NCBI GenBank assembly: GCA_029706075.1
Contig: JAINUG010000542.1
Coordinates: 111,707-175,706 of the forward strand
Length of the DNA stretch: 64,000 nucleotides
Direction: 5' to 3'
DNA from: Aldrovandia affinis
Lineage: Eukaryota; Chordata; Actinopteri; Notacanthiformes; Halosauridae
Every line of letters begins with the position of its first letter. Position 1 is the first letter of the stretch. Shown here piece by piece: positions 1 to 10,564 of the stretch. Made by a program: the position numbers and the translations under genes. The notes below the pieces were generated by a model. That model ran no database searches. It was not told the DNA's origin and saw only the letters and a list, made by a program, of their open reading frames with translations.

Positions 1-123
1 TAAATCGCATGCACACGTGCAGCAAAATACATAACCGCCGTCGATCGCGCTGCGCATTCAGAATCCCAATAACGTGGGGGTGGGAGCCTGGCGCCTTCTT
101 ATTTATCTACTTTAATGGCCGTC

Positions 124-206
124 CCTCCTCTCCTACCTCTCTCACTCCATCTCTCTCTCTCTCTTTCTCCATCACTGTCTCCATCTCTTTCTTTCTCTCT
201 CTCTCA
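124..206. repeat. (CT)n-rich simple repeat
   Basis: Pyrimidine tract built of CTCT runs broken by CATC and TTT. The open reading frame across it is Ser/Leu-rich simple-repeat translation and not a gene. It directly abuts a dispersed repeat on its right, as is common for this fish repeat class. Confidence 0.9.
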
Positions 207-589
207 GTGAAATGCAATGTGCTTTATTGGCATGAAATATAGAGAGTAAATATTGCAAAAGCGTAACATACATGTAGTTTGTGAAAATTAAAAAAACAGA
301 CAAGTATTGTATACATTTTAACTAATGAATATGAGACATAAACATTTTTAAAAGACGACAACTAATTATTATATTTATAAATGACATCTCTATATAATCA
401 GTGCTGGTTGGTTACTCACTGTCCCTCAGGGTGTGGCAGGCTAAGACATGCTGAGCTTTGAGTGGAGCTGTTGGCCCTTCCCATCAAAAGCTTTTCCTCA
501 TTCCTCAGGGAAAGGAATTTGTTTTTAACTTTAGGAAATTCACTGAAATATACTTTTCTGATTTCAGAATATTTCAGGAAGTGCATCTC
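207..589. mobile_element. Dispersed repeat fragment between two CT tracts, LINE-like
   Basis: The left end carries GCTTTATTGGCATGA followed by an AT-rich stretch and GCAAAAGCGTAAC, a combination I recall from a dispersed fish repeat that usually borders CT tracts. The right part (about 400-590) reads like the same kind of degenerate repeat, ending GGAAGTGCATCTCTGT just before the next CT tract. No intact coding frame is present. Family assignment is from memory and only moderate; a repeat-library comparison would settle it. Confidence 0.35.
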
Positions 590-860
590 TGTTTCTCTTC
601 TCTCACTCTCAATCTCTCTCTCCATCACTCTGTCTCCATCTCCATCACTCTCTTTTCATCCTTCTCTCTCTCCATCCTCCATTTCTCTCTCTCTGTCTCT
701 CTCTCCATCTCTATCACTCTCCATCCCTCTCTCTCCATCTCTCTTTCTCTTCACTCTCTCTACATATCTCTCTATCTCTATTACTCTCTGTCTATATCTA
801 CATGTATCTCTACCTCTCTCTCTCTTTCTTTCTCCGTTTCTCTCTCTCTCTGTGCTTGTG
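590..860. repeat. Long CT/CATC-rich simple repeat
   Basis: About 270 bases of nearly pure pyrimidine on the plus strand with recurring CTCTCTCTCCATC blocks. Both strands stay open for 60 to 190 codons here because the tract lacks stop codons, which explains several apparent ORFs. No gene is supported. Confidence 0.9.
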
Positions 861-1614
861 TGCAATGCTGGCTGTGGGACTGCCGTGACTGCAGCATATT
901 GGCTGAAAAAAGGCCACCGGTTAGTCCGACAACGCCACCCAGGCTTCCACTGCCTTCTTGCATTGCATGCGGTGCCCACTAATGCCACCTTCCTGTACTG
1001 CCTTCCCCAATGCATCATGGGACTTAGAGTCCCACCTTAGCTGTCATCTGTGTACGTGCATGTTGACCATGGATGCATAAAGCCATGTACTCGTCAATGC
1101 GCTGATGCGTGTTGTGATGAGCTGTGTGGATGAGTCAGGTGACATGCAGGGGTAATGTCATTCCAATAAGAATTCATTTTCAGTAATGCGTGCGGTAGAG
1201 GCGTACAGCGTGTCTTGTGCAGAGGGTGAATCTCAATGTCACAGAAAACAGAATTGGGGGGGGTGATGGTGGTAATGCAGGTAGCAGTTGGTGAAGTGTG
1301 TCAAGACAATGTTATCAAGAGCAGAGAGGGTTTAATGACTTCCTGAAACCACTACTGTGCATTGGTAAATACCCATATTGGTATCATTCTGGCATTTTGT
1401 GGAATATCCCATCATTCTGGCATTTTGTGGACTATCCCCTGCAGTGTCCAGCCCTGGGTGCTGTGTGTGGAGCTGGGGTGTTTGGGTGGCTTCCTGGGCC
1501 TTTGGGTATGTGTGGAGCAGGAGGGCACAGGAACTGGGCTTTGGGCTCGTTACAGGAGAAAGGAATCTGTGTCTCTCTCACATGCCACAGTTTGCCTGTT
1601 ATCCGTCTATCCTG
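861..1614. other. Unique non-coding sequence
   Basis: No coding frame, RNA gene or recognised repeat apart from a short tandem duplication at 1383-1438. Ends in the GT-rich minisatellite. Confidence 0.5.
1383..1438. repeat. Two tandem copies of a 28-bp unit
   Basis: The unit starts ATCATTCTGGCATTTTGTGG and ends TATCCC. Copies at 1383-1410 and 1411-1438 differ at one position (GGAA versus GGAC). A simple tandem duplication. Confidence 0.9.
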
Positions 1615-1680
1615 TGTATGTGTATGTGTGTGTGTGTGCATGTGTGTATGTGTGCGAGCAAGTGTGAGTGTGTGTGTGTA

Positions 1681-2195
1681 CAGTATCAGTCAAAAGTTTG
1701 AGCACCTGGAAACTAGGTTTATCTCATAATTGACAATGTTTTCCACCGTATACGTTTCTGTAAATACTTGAAAATTACAAAAAACGCATGTAACAATAAA
1801 CAAAAGGAACATCAAAGCAATGTTCAAGAAAATTGAATTGAAAATTGAATCTTGGATTCCTCAATATAGCCACCCTTTGCCATGATAACAGCCTCATAAA
1901 CATGGGCCATTTGGTTAATAAGTTTCAGGAGAAAATCACCCCACATGTCTTCCCAGCTCTCCTGCAGCAATTCCCAGAGACACTTGTGGGGTACTTTGCT
2001 TTGCCTCTTCTGTCCAGTTTGTCCCATGCAAGTTCTATGGGATTGAGGTTTGGACACTGGGCAGGCCAGGTCATTAGTTTGAGTTGTCCTTCACGTTCCT
2101 CCTTCACCAGATAGTTATTGCACAACTTCAAGGTGTGTTTCGAGTCATTATCTTGCTGAAGAATGAAGGTGTACTCAAACTTTTGACTGGTACTG
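1681..2195 (-). mobile_element. Tc1-like transposon, internally deleted, TA target duplication
   Basis: The ends form terminal inverted repeats: CAGTATCAGTCAAAAGTTTG on the left and its complement-type end CAAACTTTTGACTGGTACTG on the right. TA dinucleotides flank both ends (1679-1680 and 2196-2197), the Tc1/mariner target duplication. At 515 bp it is about a third of a normal 1.6-kb element. Only the C-terminal transposase region remains, coded on the minus strand, so it could move only with help from an intact relative. Confidence 0.85.
1830..2131 (-). pseudogene. Tc1 transposase, C-terminal remnant
   Basis: Minus-strand frames contain WPAQCPNLNPIELAWDKLDR and, in another frame, LWELLQESWED followed by VIMAKGGYIEESK. 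These match the last third of Tc1 transposases: the block with the third catalytic acidic residue (Glu in NPIE) and the C-terminal KGGY motif. The N-terminal DNA-binding region and the first two catalytic Asp residues are missing and the two pieces lie in different frames, so the gene is dead. Confidence 0.8.
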
Positions 2196-2440
2196 TATGT
2201 GTGCTAACAAGTGTGAATGTGTGTGTATGTGTGCGAACAATTGTGAGTGTGTATGTATGTGTGTGAACAAGTGTGACTGTGTGTGTGTGTGCGAACAAGC
2301 GCGCGTGTGTATGTATGTGTGCGTACATGTATGTGTGCGTATGTGTGTGAACAAGTGTGAGCATGTGTGTGCACATTTATGTGCGTGTGCGTATGTGCGC
2401 ATGTCTGTTCGCCTTTGTGAGCGTGCGTGCACATACCAGG

Positions 2441-3258
2441 GGGAGACAATAAAATTGCAAATTTTTGCCCCAAGTATTCTACAATATCCTAAATAAACAG
2501 GAGTGGGGCACACATCCTCTCTCCCCGCATCAAATATTAATCTGGCCGTGTCCGGAGTGGCGTGGCGGGCGGAGGGGCGGAGTGGCGAGCGACGGCCGCC
2601 CCTCTCTGTGCAAACAGTGGGGAGATTGCCGCTTGTCCCCCCTTTGATCCGTGCAGAGGCTGGAGAGCATGACAAATCCTCCCCCTAATTACACCCCGGC
2701 GGTGTAAATCCATCCTGCGCTCTCCCTCCTCTCAAATTCAGGATTAGGGCTCCGTGCGCTCTCCCGCCCGCTGATTAGGCCCCAATATGCAGACTTGGGG
2801 TTTTCTGAGTCCGTGCTGGTGGGGAGGGGGTTGTTCGGCCCTGGTTGGAGGGAAAAAGGGATGGAGGAAGGGAGGGAGGTGTTGGGGTGGAGGGAGGGCC
2901 TGGTCCGTGGTGGTTCAACGATTGAGGAAGTGTGGGAGAGGGAGAAGTCACTTGTGTGTGAAAACTTTATAATTTTTTTGCTGCGATGGGACGCATTGTT
3001 TGGACTGCGGTGCAGAATCCGCCCGGGTGTTTATCTAAGTCTTGCTATATGGATGAGAGCGCGTGCTAAATGAATGAATGGGAACACAAAGGAACCCTAA
3101 AGAAAGATGTCTGGAAGACAAAGGATCATCCGAAGAGCTGTTGTTGATTTGATCTCAGAAGGGAAAGGATGAAATCTAAAGGATTCACTTCTGAGGGAGC
3201 GGAAATGGGAGCCCAACCAGCTCTTCCGCACATGTTACCTGGCAGTGGACACACATGC
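2441..3258. other. Unique non-coding sequence, possible conserved element
   Basis: No gene is visible. The stretch 2490-2790 mixes AT-rich words (ATCAAATATTAATC, CCTAATTACACC) with GC-rich sequence, a texture often seen in conserved non-coding DNA. 2815-2900 is strongly G-rich on the plus strand with several GGG runs. Confidence 0.35.
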
Positions 3259-3420
3259 ACATTTGGGGAATCAGGTACATTTAGGGAATTCCAGGTACAT
3301 TTCTGGATTTACAGGTAAATTGCACAGAAGCACAGGTAAATCTGTGGAATCACAGGTACATTTGTGGATGCCCAGGTCACTCATTTGCACATTTGTGAAC
3401 TCACAGGTAAATTTGCAGAC
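3259..3420. repeat. Imperfect 20-bp tandem repeat, about seven units
   Basis: The core CAGGTA(A/C)AT recurs at 3272, 3292, 3312, 3333, 3353, 3373 (as CAGGTC) and 3404, giving a period of 20-21 bp with one longer step. The sequence between cores resembles TTTGTGGATTCA. A degenerate minisatellite. Confidence 0.75.
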
Positions 3421-4878
3421 GGACAACGTTCAAAATGGTAGCACTGTGTGGTGCCGAAAGCCACAGTTCCACTCGTTCGGTCACACTGCCGTAAGGCAGC
3501 CGCGTGTCTGTCAGCGAGGAAGAGGAGGAATAGGATGAAGGTGCTTTGTGTGATTCTCCGTGCGAGGAGAGCGAGGGATCGCTGTGCCGTGTCTGGAGTG
3601 GCACCGACGGAGATTTTCCAAAGCCGAGCTCTGCCTCCTCAAAAAGTTTTTTCTTCCCCCCCCCAACTTTTCCACACACACACAGCATCAGAGCGTGCCC
3701 TCCACTGCTCTCAATTTTCACTCTCCAGGGGCACACAGGAAAAGAGCCAGAGAAGTTCCTTTCAAGAACATTGTCTGTCTCTTTTGCAAATGAATGTAAT
3801 TATCGGCTAGATAATGGAAGCTACATCCTGGAATTACACTTGGTAAAAAAGAAAAAGAAATCTGAAAAAAGACAAAAAAAGAAGGGAAAAACATCTTCAC
3901 AGCTACTATAAATGGAAGGGAATGTGTTCCAGTTTTCCGCCACTAGGGGCAGCAGAGTACATAGAACGGCGGTTCTGGCTCCTTTGATTCTGTTGAAAGC
4001 ACCTCAGCACACAGTATCCAGGACTTCAAAAGTATCATGTTTTTTTGTATGGTGGTTCTTGTAGAGTCCTGAAAATAAACCATATATTTTTTATATACCT
4101 TCAGCCTACATGTGTTGTTTTACTGTTTTCGGTAACACCCCATTCTTGAAAAAGTCTTCCCATGCCATCACATCCGCCAACTTTCCCTCAAATTGCCAGT
4201 ATTTTCTTCTGCACCTGCTCTCACCTTTCCCCTCACATTCTTGTTTTCTTTCTTTTTGGAACTTTATTTTTGCCCTACCCCCCCGGATTCAGTTCGAGAC
4301 AGCGGTCTGTGGTCTCCCGTTCCCCCTCCACAGTCCAGCGCTCTGATTTCAGACATGGCGCTCGTTGTGAGAAGGCCCCTCTTTTATCCTTTGTGTGTCT
4401 CCGATACTCACACCTGTCCCTTTGATTGAAAGAGAGGCTGGCCCGTATCCCCCCCTTGTCGCTTCTGACATCTGCCTCCCCCGTCCCTTTTTTTCAAAGC
4501 ATCTGAGGAAAGATAACAATGTACAGAGAGTGTACTGGTTTAGCTGCGTGTCTTATCGAAGCCAGATCCCCCTCCCCACTAATTCAGTGTGCATTTTCGG
4601 GTGAGGCCGTCTGACCGCTTTCCTCTTTAACTTTGTTCGCTTATTTTTTTCTGTTTCCTGCCCATCTTTGTCCAGGTCAAACTCTCTCCCTGCCAAAATA
4701 AAAGTGGGGCGAACCCGGCTTTGATAAGATGCAGCCAAACGCGGCCCATTAATTGAAGACCGAATCGATGGCGTTGAGTGAGTGCATGAATGTACACTGT
4801 CCTGTAAACTCTCTGCACCTCCATGCTGTACCCCATGCTACTGCCCCACAGCAGGCTCTGTAAAGTGGCTGGTGAATT
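3421..4878. other. Unique non-coding sequence
   Basis: No coding exon or known repeat was recognised. It contains a short CA tract near 3676-3685, an A/G-rich stretch near 3840-3895, and an AT-rich/GC-rich mixture at 4500-4760 (including CCATTAATTGAAGACC) that could be conserved non-coding DNA. Confidence 0.4.
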
Positions 4879-5113
4879 CATTACATTTTTACATTGCATT
4901 TACATTTTAGGCACTTAACAGACGCTCTTATCCAGAGCGACTTACACAGTTTACATTTCTTTACATACAATCAATTTATACAGCTGGATATTTTACTGAA
5001 GCAATCCAGGTTAAGTACCTTGCTCAAGGGTACAACGGCAGTGCCCCACCTGGGAATTGAACCAGCAACCTCCGAGTCCAGTTCCCTAACCATTACAATA
5101 CACTGTAGGCCAC
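4879..5113 (-). mobile_element. tRNA-derived SINE with V-SINE/UnaL2-like tail, near complete
   Basis: Read on the minus strand, the element starts with a tRNA-like head: a TAATGGTTAGGGAACTGG A-box region and the B box GGTTCAATTCCC (complement of 5052-5063). A body follows, then the tail GTCGCTCTGGATAAGAGCGT and CTGTTAAGTGCC, ending in ATGTAAA-like repeats (4881-4910). A possible 6-bp target duplication TGAATT lies at 4873-4878 and 5114-5119. This layout (tRNA head, body, LINE-like tail) fits V-SINE-type elements; the precise family name is inferred. Confidence 0.8.
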
Positions 5114-5585
5114 TGAATTGCCCTTGTATAACCAGGTGGGCTTCTAATGGTTTACAGTGCCTTAACATCTGACACCTAACTACAGAAGCTGGTACAGTGT
5201 AACAACTATGTATTTACACAATGTTACATTGTACATACAACTATGAAAACCTGTTAGCAGTGTATTTGAAGTGTAAGCTAAATGTGCCATTCTCCCTGGC
5301 TATCCTGCTCTTTGAGACCTCCTGGGGTCCTCGTGACTTTACATGACTCATTTCCTTAGCAGACTCAGAGAGATAATGTCTGACTTTGACATGACTCTGT
5401 TTTAGCTGGAACACCTGAAGATAAATCAGATTGAAAGTACCTATCAAAGATATGAGATAATGATTCTTACAACCCTCAGGTTCAGGACATACAGTGTGGC
5501 ACTGGCCTAGGAAGGGTGTACCGTACACACACACCTGCCCACTAAGGGGTGCCCCCATGACCTGCCATTTCATTAATGTAACACA
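5114..5585. other. Unique non-coding sequence
   Basis: No gene, RNA or repeat recognised between the SINE and the CA tract. Confidence 0.4.
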
Positions 5586-5776
5586 GCCCAAACACCCCTG
5601 TAAGAACACAGACACACAGACACATACACACAAACATATATATATATATGCACACACACAAGCACAAACAAAACAATACACACACATATATACACACACA
5701 CACACACATGCACGCATACACACACAAACACATATATACAATCACACATTAAAACACACATGCATGCACACACATG
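5586..5776. repeat. Compound (CA)n/(TA)n microsatellite
   Basis: CA-rich tract with an inner (TA)n run near 5637-5648 and interspersed ACAAACA and GCATGCACA words. Long open frames on both strands here (His/Thr-rich or Cys/Val-rich) are artefacts of the repeat. Confidence 0.9.
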
Positions 5777-6469
5777 ATGGAACACCTGCCACTTTGCTCC
5801 AAGGAGCTGTCCTTAGTCGAGTATGAGCAGATGCCATGCTGTTTGTCCCTCATTAATCTTCAGCATCAAAATCAACAGTCTGCGCGTAGACACCACCATT
5901 AGGGATTTATCATTCTATTGAACTTTACATGCAATGTGATGGAACATGTGTGGGCCCAATGTGATAGTCCTGTAAGTATACAGGTACAGATATCTTCAAT
6001 AGCACTGTGGGCGGAGGCAAATTCGAGAGCTGTGAAAGTAAATGATTGATCATAATTGGAACCAAGCCCCTGTCATCACGTTATTTGCAACACCAGACAC
6101 GCCGTGCCTTTTGGGCACTCTCCCTTCAGCCCGTCTCCTCTGGCGCCCCCACACATGCACCGTACGAGGATGTGTTGTTAGCCGTTTATTAGCTCCGAGC
6201 AGGATGTCATTGAGGAACCGGGCTGATGCAGCGGGTACTTCATCAGTTTCCGTCCTCCTAATTTCCCTCCCCAGCGATCAAAGAGCGTCCCCCCGCCCCC
6301 CGGTCCTCATCCTTTGCGTTCACACCGTAGGGCCCTCCTCCCCCAGCGTTTGATTTAGTGGGACTGGCTGCCTCTGTCACAGTGTGTGAGCGTGACCCCC
6401 GTCTGACCTACGCGGGGGTATATACTGTCCCAGGTTATCTACATACCGCACGGAGAGAAGCTGACAGAG

Positions 6470-6473
<4 letters not shown>
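5777..6473. other. Unique non-coding sequence
   Basis: No gene seen. The part at 6170-6350 is GC-richer and could be conserved regulatory DNA, but nothing in the sequence proves it. Confidence 0.35.
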
Positions 6474-6536
<63 letters not shown>

Positions 6537-6656
6537 AGGGAGGGAGAGAGAGAAAGGGAGAGAGTGAGTGAGCAAGTGAGTGAGTGTGAGAGAGAGAGAA
6601 AGAGAAGGAGTGAGAGAGAGAGAAGGGAGGGAGAGGGGGAGAGAGAGAGAGAGATA
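6474..6656. repeat. (GA)n microsatellite with GGGA and GTGA interruptions
   Basis: A pure GAGA run at 6474-6530 is followed by GGGA-, GTGA- and GAGA-type units. The overlapping Glu/Arg and Ser/Leu frames come from the repeat. Confidence 0.9.
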
Positions 6657-7642
6657 CTGGACAATTTCTATAGACAACAGAATCTACAGTGTGACTGTGA
6701 GGGAGTTTGTTTTTCCGATGGTTGGAATGAAGCATAGGCCACAGTGTTGCTCAGAGAGAGTGGAACAGTATCACTGAACTCAGGTTATTCTGAGCGCCGG
6801 TTTCTGTTCCTCCGGAAACCTCTCTCAGCCCCGTTTTTGTCTAGCTTTTTTATATTTGAACTGATCCCAGAACAACACACAGCTTGCTTTGGGCCACTTC
6901 TGTATGTTTAAGGACACCAGACGCAACTTAGCATATGGGACATAAATACATTATTAAACCAGGTCTGATATGCTTACCTTAATATCTCCCATAATCACAA
7001 TGAAATGTTCTAGGATTTGTGGAAATAAACAGTAACCAATACTGCAATGAGCTTATTGGGTGTGCAGTACGGTCGAAGTGTGTTTACTGGAATTATCCAG
7101 TTTTATGATACCGAATGATCAGTTATCCAGATGGCACAAACAATAACCCTCAATGAGTTAGAGCTGCCTCTTTCTCTGTGAGGATGCACATATTGTGCAG
7201 GGTATTAAACATCTGTTGCCATTTTGTTGATCTTGGAGTCAAGAGTTTCACCCTGATCGGACATAACAAAATCACGCATTTTACAATAACGTAGTCAAGT
7301 ATGGTGTGTCACGAGAAATGACTCACCAGAAGTTCCAATTTATTTAATCTCAGAATTTTTAAATTATATATTTTTTTTTATTCGTGGTTGACGGGGAGAA
7401 AACCTGTTTGTATTGTTGTTTGCCTTTTTCTCTTGACCCCATGATGGATGGTGACAGGGGACTTGTGTGTCCATTCTGTGAAAATGTTGCAGGACGAAAA
7501 GCAGTCCCAAAACTCCCTCCATTTTAGAGAAGGATCACGGAGACCCAGGGAGGTTAAGACTGATACCTGCTTCTTCACTACTGCACAGACCAGGGGATAC
7601 GTGGCACTGCTGACAGTCCAACTGCTGCTACTGGAACTGCTC
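6657..7642. other. Unique non-coding sequence
   Basis: AT-rich sequence with no recognised gene or repeat. A poly-T/A tract lies near 7360-7380. Confidence 0.4.
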
Positions 7643-8288
7643 TATGTGCGTGTGTGTGTGTGTGTGTCTTTGTGTTTACCGTATGTGGGTGCGAGTTTAT
7701 ATATACATTATAGGTGTGTGTGTGTGTGTGTGTGTGTGTACTCTTGCAGCACATTCAGGAGGTGCAGGCTCACTCACCCAGCTCTGAGAGGCAGATAATA
7801 GCCAATGATTAGATGGTTTTTATTCTGCAGCAAGGCCCTTGTGTCTCAATGGAGCGCGAGCGCCTTTCAGGGCGGATGAATAGCCGGCATAGCCCGGCAC
7901 ACGCTCTCACACGCGGCTGCCTTTTACACCCTGCTGCCTGGGCCAGCTGCTTGTTCACACAGCTTACCAATTAGCCCAATTCATCAGGAGTGGGCCAGCG
8001 AGCGGCGAGGGGGCCCCAGCCCATCCACAGGCAAGGGGGAGGAGCATACGCGCTGGTGGTTACCCAGGGAGCTGAGGAACTTTGTCACCTCCGCTACAGC
8101 CCCCGTTACAGCCTCCCTCAGCTCCACTACAACTCGCTGAACCTCCTCTCTCACCTCCACTACAACCCCTGTTTTGAGTGTGTGTGTGTGTGTGTGTATG
8201 TGTGTGTGCATGTACGGGTGTGGGTGTGTTTGTGTAGATGTGTGTTTGTGTGTGTGTGTGTGTTTGTTTGTGTGTGTGTGTGTGTTTT
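7643..8288. repeat. Three (GT)n tracts with unique sequence between
   Basis: (GT)n runs lie at 7643-7668, 7713-7739 and 8178-8288. The sequence between them (7740-8177) is unique and shows no gene. Confidence 0.8.
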
Positions 8289-9717
8289 TGTCTATGAATC
8301 ATTCAGAGGTAAGAAAAATCTCATCGTTGTGTTGCCTTTAAGGAGGACAGCCACTTCATCTGCAGCTTTGAATTCAGTATTTGATTGCGGGGGGCGGGGG
8401 TGATGGGTTGCTAGAGATACCTCTCCTCTCATCATCACAAAACAAGCTGAAAGAGATGCGCTCCTTTTTTCTGTATGGGTAATTTAAGAACATCATAATA
8501 ATCATCATCATCATCATCGCTGTCACAGTATAATTCTATGCTTCCTTCTCTTTAATTGTGTGGTGTTGCCCTCTTCCTTTTTTGAGCCAGGGTCAAGGGT
8601 CAGGGTGGTGGGGGGTCCTCTTTGTAGCTGAATGTGAGTGGGTCAATATGCGTGTGTGTGAGTGGGGGGGTGGTCAGGCTTGTCACCTGCCTCCTCATTA
8701 CCAGGTGTGGATCCTGCTGCTCTAACCCTGAGATGCAGGGATAAGTCCTAAAAAAACATCCCAGTGACCAATTCACAAGGTGTGTGGGGGGGTGCTGGGT
8801 AATGGATGCTGTGACCAGTAATTAGGGCGCAGTCTCGCGTTAAAATATTGAGACTTCAGGGAAAAAAAAACGATTTCTGTGATTCCGTGTCCAGCGGTTT
8901 ATTGATGGCTGGCGAATACTCCCCCCCCCCCCACCCCCGCAGCCCTCGCGGTCCACATTAGCGGCCCTCTGGGTCTCCCCAAACAGTCATCCTGTCTAAT
9001 TAATTGAAATTAGGGCAGATCAAATGCATTTCCAGACTCTCGTATTCACAATCACCAGAGGGAATGAATTTCCAATTTAAGAACTTGGGGATTTCTGTCT
9101 TGTTAAACGGTGTTAAACGACGGTCTTAATCTGCACGCGGTGGCAAAGGGGAGAAACGATGACTGAGAAACCAATGGGGCCTCTGATCGGAGCGTGTCGC
9201 TCTCGTCCTCACTGTTGATTCATTGAATGAGTTTTGGGAGGTGATCGTTTCCCGCCACACCGGAGGAACCTGGTCCGTTTTCATCCGTCGCCTTTTCTGT
9301 GAGCTGCGACCTCGGTGCACTTTGTCAAACAAAAGGTAAGGGTAGAGGATGGGATGATCTTGCCAGACCGCTCTCTGGCCTTAGCATGACTACCCCACCG
9401 TCTGCTATATAAAGTATCTCTGTTGAATCGACGTGCGCCGGCCAGCGAGATGAGAAGAATGTGTGCCACCCGCCAATTTTGGCCTTGGTGCGGTATGAAC
9501 CTAGGGGCCTGGGTGCCACGTCCTGTCCTGTTATTGGTTAAGGCTTTGGCAATATGGCGATGTCACCGTCATCCTCTCCTCAGTGTTTTACATTCCATAG
9601 GCCTCCTGCTTCTCACAGACCCTAGACCCCCACCAGGCCACTCCTCGGTGTTTATGGCTCCTTGTGTTTAATACATGAGTGGCAGTAAACCTGGGAAATG
9701 TGACGGGGATACGTAAG

Positions 9718-9719
<2 letters not shown>
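8289..9719. other. Unique non-coding sequence, possible conserved elements
   Basis: No coding exon. 8500-8520 has a short ATC repeat and 8920-8940 a poly-C run. 8990-9110 (with CTAATTAATTGAAATTAGGG) has the AT-rich, homeodomain-site-like texture of conserved non-coding DNA. TATATAAA at 9406-9413 is an isolated TATA-like word without a supported transcript. Confidence 0.35.
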
Positions 9720-9766
<47 letters not shown>

Positions 9767-9824
9767 TTGTGAGTATATGTCTGTGTGTGCATGTGTGTGT
9801 GTCTGTGTGTGTGTATGTTCGTGA

Positions 9825-9866
<42 letters not shown>

Positions 9867-10050
9867 GTGCATGAGTCTATGTCTGGGTGTGCACGTGTGT
9901 GTGTGTGTGTGTGTGTGTGCATATGTGTCCATGTGTAAGTGTGTGTGCATTCACATGTGTAAATATGTGTCTGTGTTTGTGTCTGCATGCATGCTTGTGT
10001 GCGTGTCTATGTGTGCATGCATACGTGGGTGTGAGTGTGCGTGCTCATGT
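9720..10050. repeat. Long compound (GT)n microsatellite
   Basis: Pure GT runs (9720-9760, 9830-9866, 9896-9920) are interleaved with GTATGTTCGTGAGTATATG-like units that recur near 9762 and 9812, so part of it is a degenerate minisatellite. Cys/Val frames on plus and His/Thr frames on minus are artefacts. Confidence 0.9.
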
Positions 10051-10249
10051 ATTAGTTACCGGTGGTGGTATATCCTCATGATTCATGCCAGTGTTGTCTC
10101 TAAGTGCAAGCTTGGTCAGGTTTCCCCGGTGATAAAGCTGCAGTTATAGCTGCGGTGGCCACCTGCCCTCCTTCGACACCCATAGCTCCCTCCACACCAA
10201 CTCTCTGGCTCCTTCTCAGCTGTCAGAGGTGTTTCCACACTAAGTGGAA
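10051..10249. other. Short unique spacer
   Basis: No gene or repeat recognised between the GT tract and the first half-transposase Tc1 copy. Confidence 0.4.
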
Positions 10250-10564
10250 CAAGTAACTGCCAAAATAAAGGAAACACTTGAGTAAATGAATACTTTTGGT
10301 GGCTTTGTTATGGTGTGGGGTGCATTTCCTGCCATGGTTTAGGTCCACTAAACCCCTTAGAGAGCATTGTAAACCTCAACAAATACAAAGCCATTCTGAG
10401 TGATCACCTCCATTCTATGTTGAAGCATTTCTATTCTGATGGGGGAGGTCTCTTCCAGGATGACCATGCCACCATCCACATGGCATGGGTGGTCACTGAA
10501 TGGTTTGATCAGCATGGAAATGTTGTAAACCATATTCCATGGCCGTCTCAGTCACCAGATCTCA
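10250..10564 (+). mobile_element. Half-transposase Tc1 derivative, copy 1, truncated on the right
   Basis: The left end AAGTAACTGCCAAAATAAAG matches the terminal inverted repeat of the copies at 32698 and 35900. As in those copies the transposase starts abruptly after about 55 bp, with the N-terminal half missing. The right part and right terminal repeat are absent because a different Tc1 element begins at about 10565. Confidence 0.8.
10308..10563 (+). pseudogene. Tc1 transposase catalytic-domain fragment
   Basis: This frame reads through GCISCHGLGPLNPL, LFQDDHATIHMAWVVTEWFD and [11 protein letters not shown], which is the middle of the Tc1 DDE domain. QDD carries the second catalytic Asp, near 10459. 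The frame ends just before the NPIE block with the catalytic Glu. The N-terminal helix-turn-helix domains and first Asp are absent, so no active enzyme can be made. It is the best-preserved frame of this family in the window. Confidence 0.85.

Larger units (their letters stand above)
1615..2440. repeat. GT-rich minisatellite (about 30-bp unit) split by a Tc1 copy
   Basis: Both sides of the Tc1 insertion (1615-1680 and 2196-2440) are GT-rich and share a higher unit of about 30 bp whose core is GTGCGAACAAGTGTGAGTGT. Translated on the plus strand this gives a Cys/Val-rich frame with a ten-residue period, which is a repeat artefact. The unit on both sides shows that the transposon landed inside a pre-existing array. 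Confidence 0.8.

Noticed and set aside
590..1040. Long Ser/Leu-rich frames of 174 and 192 codons as a secreted or membrane protein
   Set aside because: They are translations of a CT/CATC simple repeat and overlap each other in two frames.
2197..2496. Cys/Val-rich frame (MCANKCECVC pattern) that looks like a metal-binding or disulfide-rich peptide
   Set aside because: It is a GT-rich minisatellite; similar Cys/Val frames appear at every GT array in the window.
9406..9413. TATATAAA as a core promoter
   Set aside because: An isolated TATA-like word with no initiator, exon or downstream gene that can be supported.
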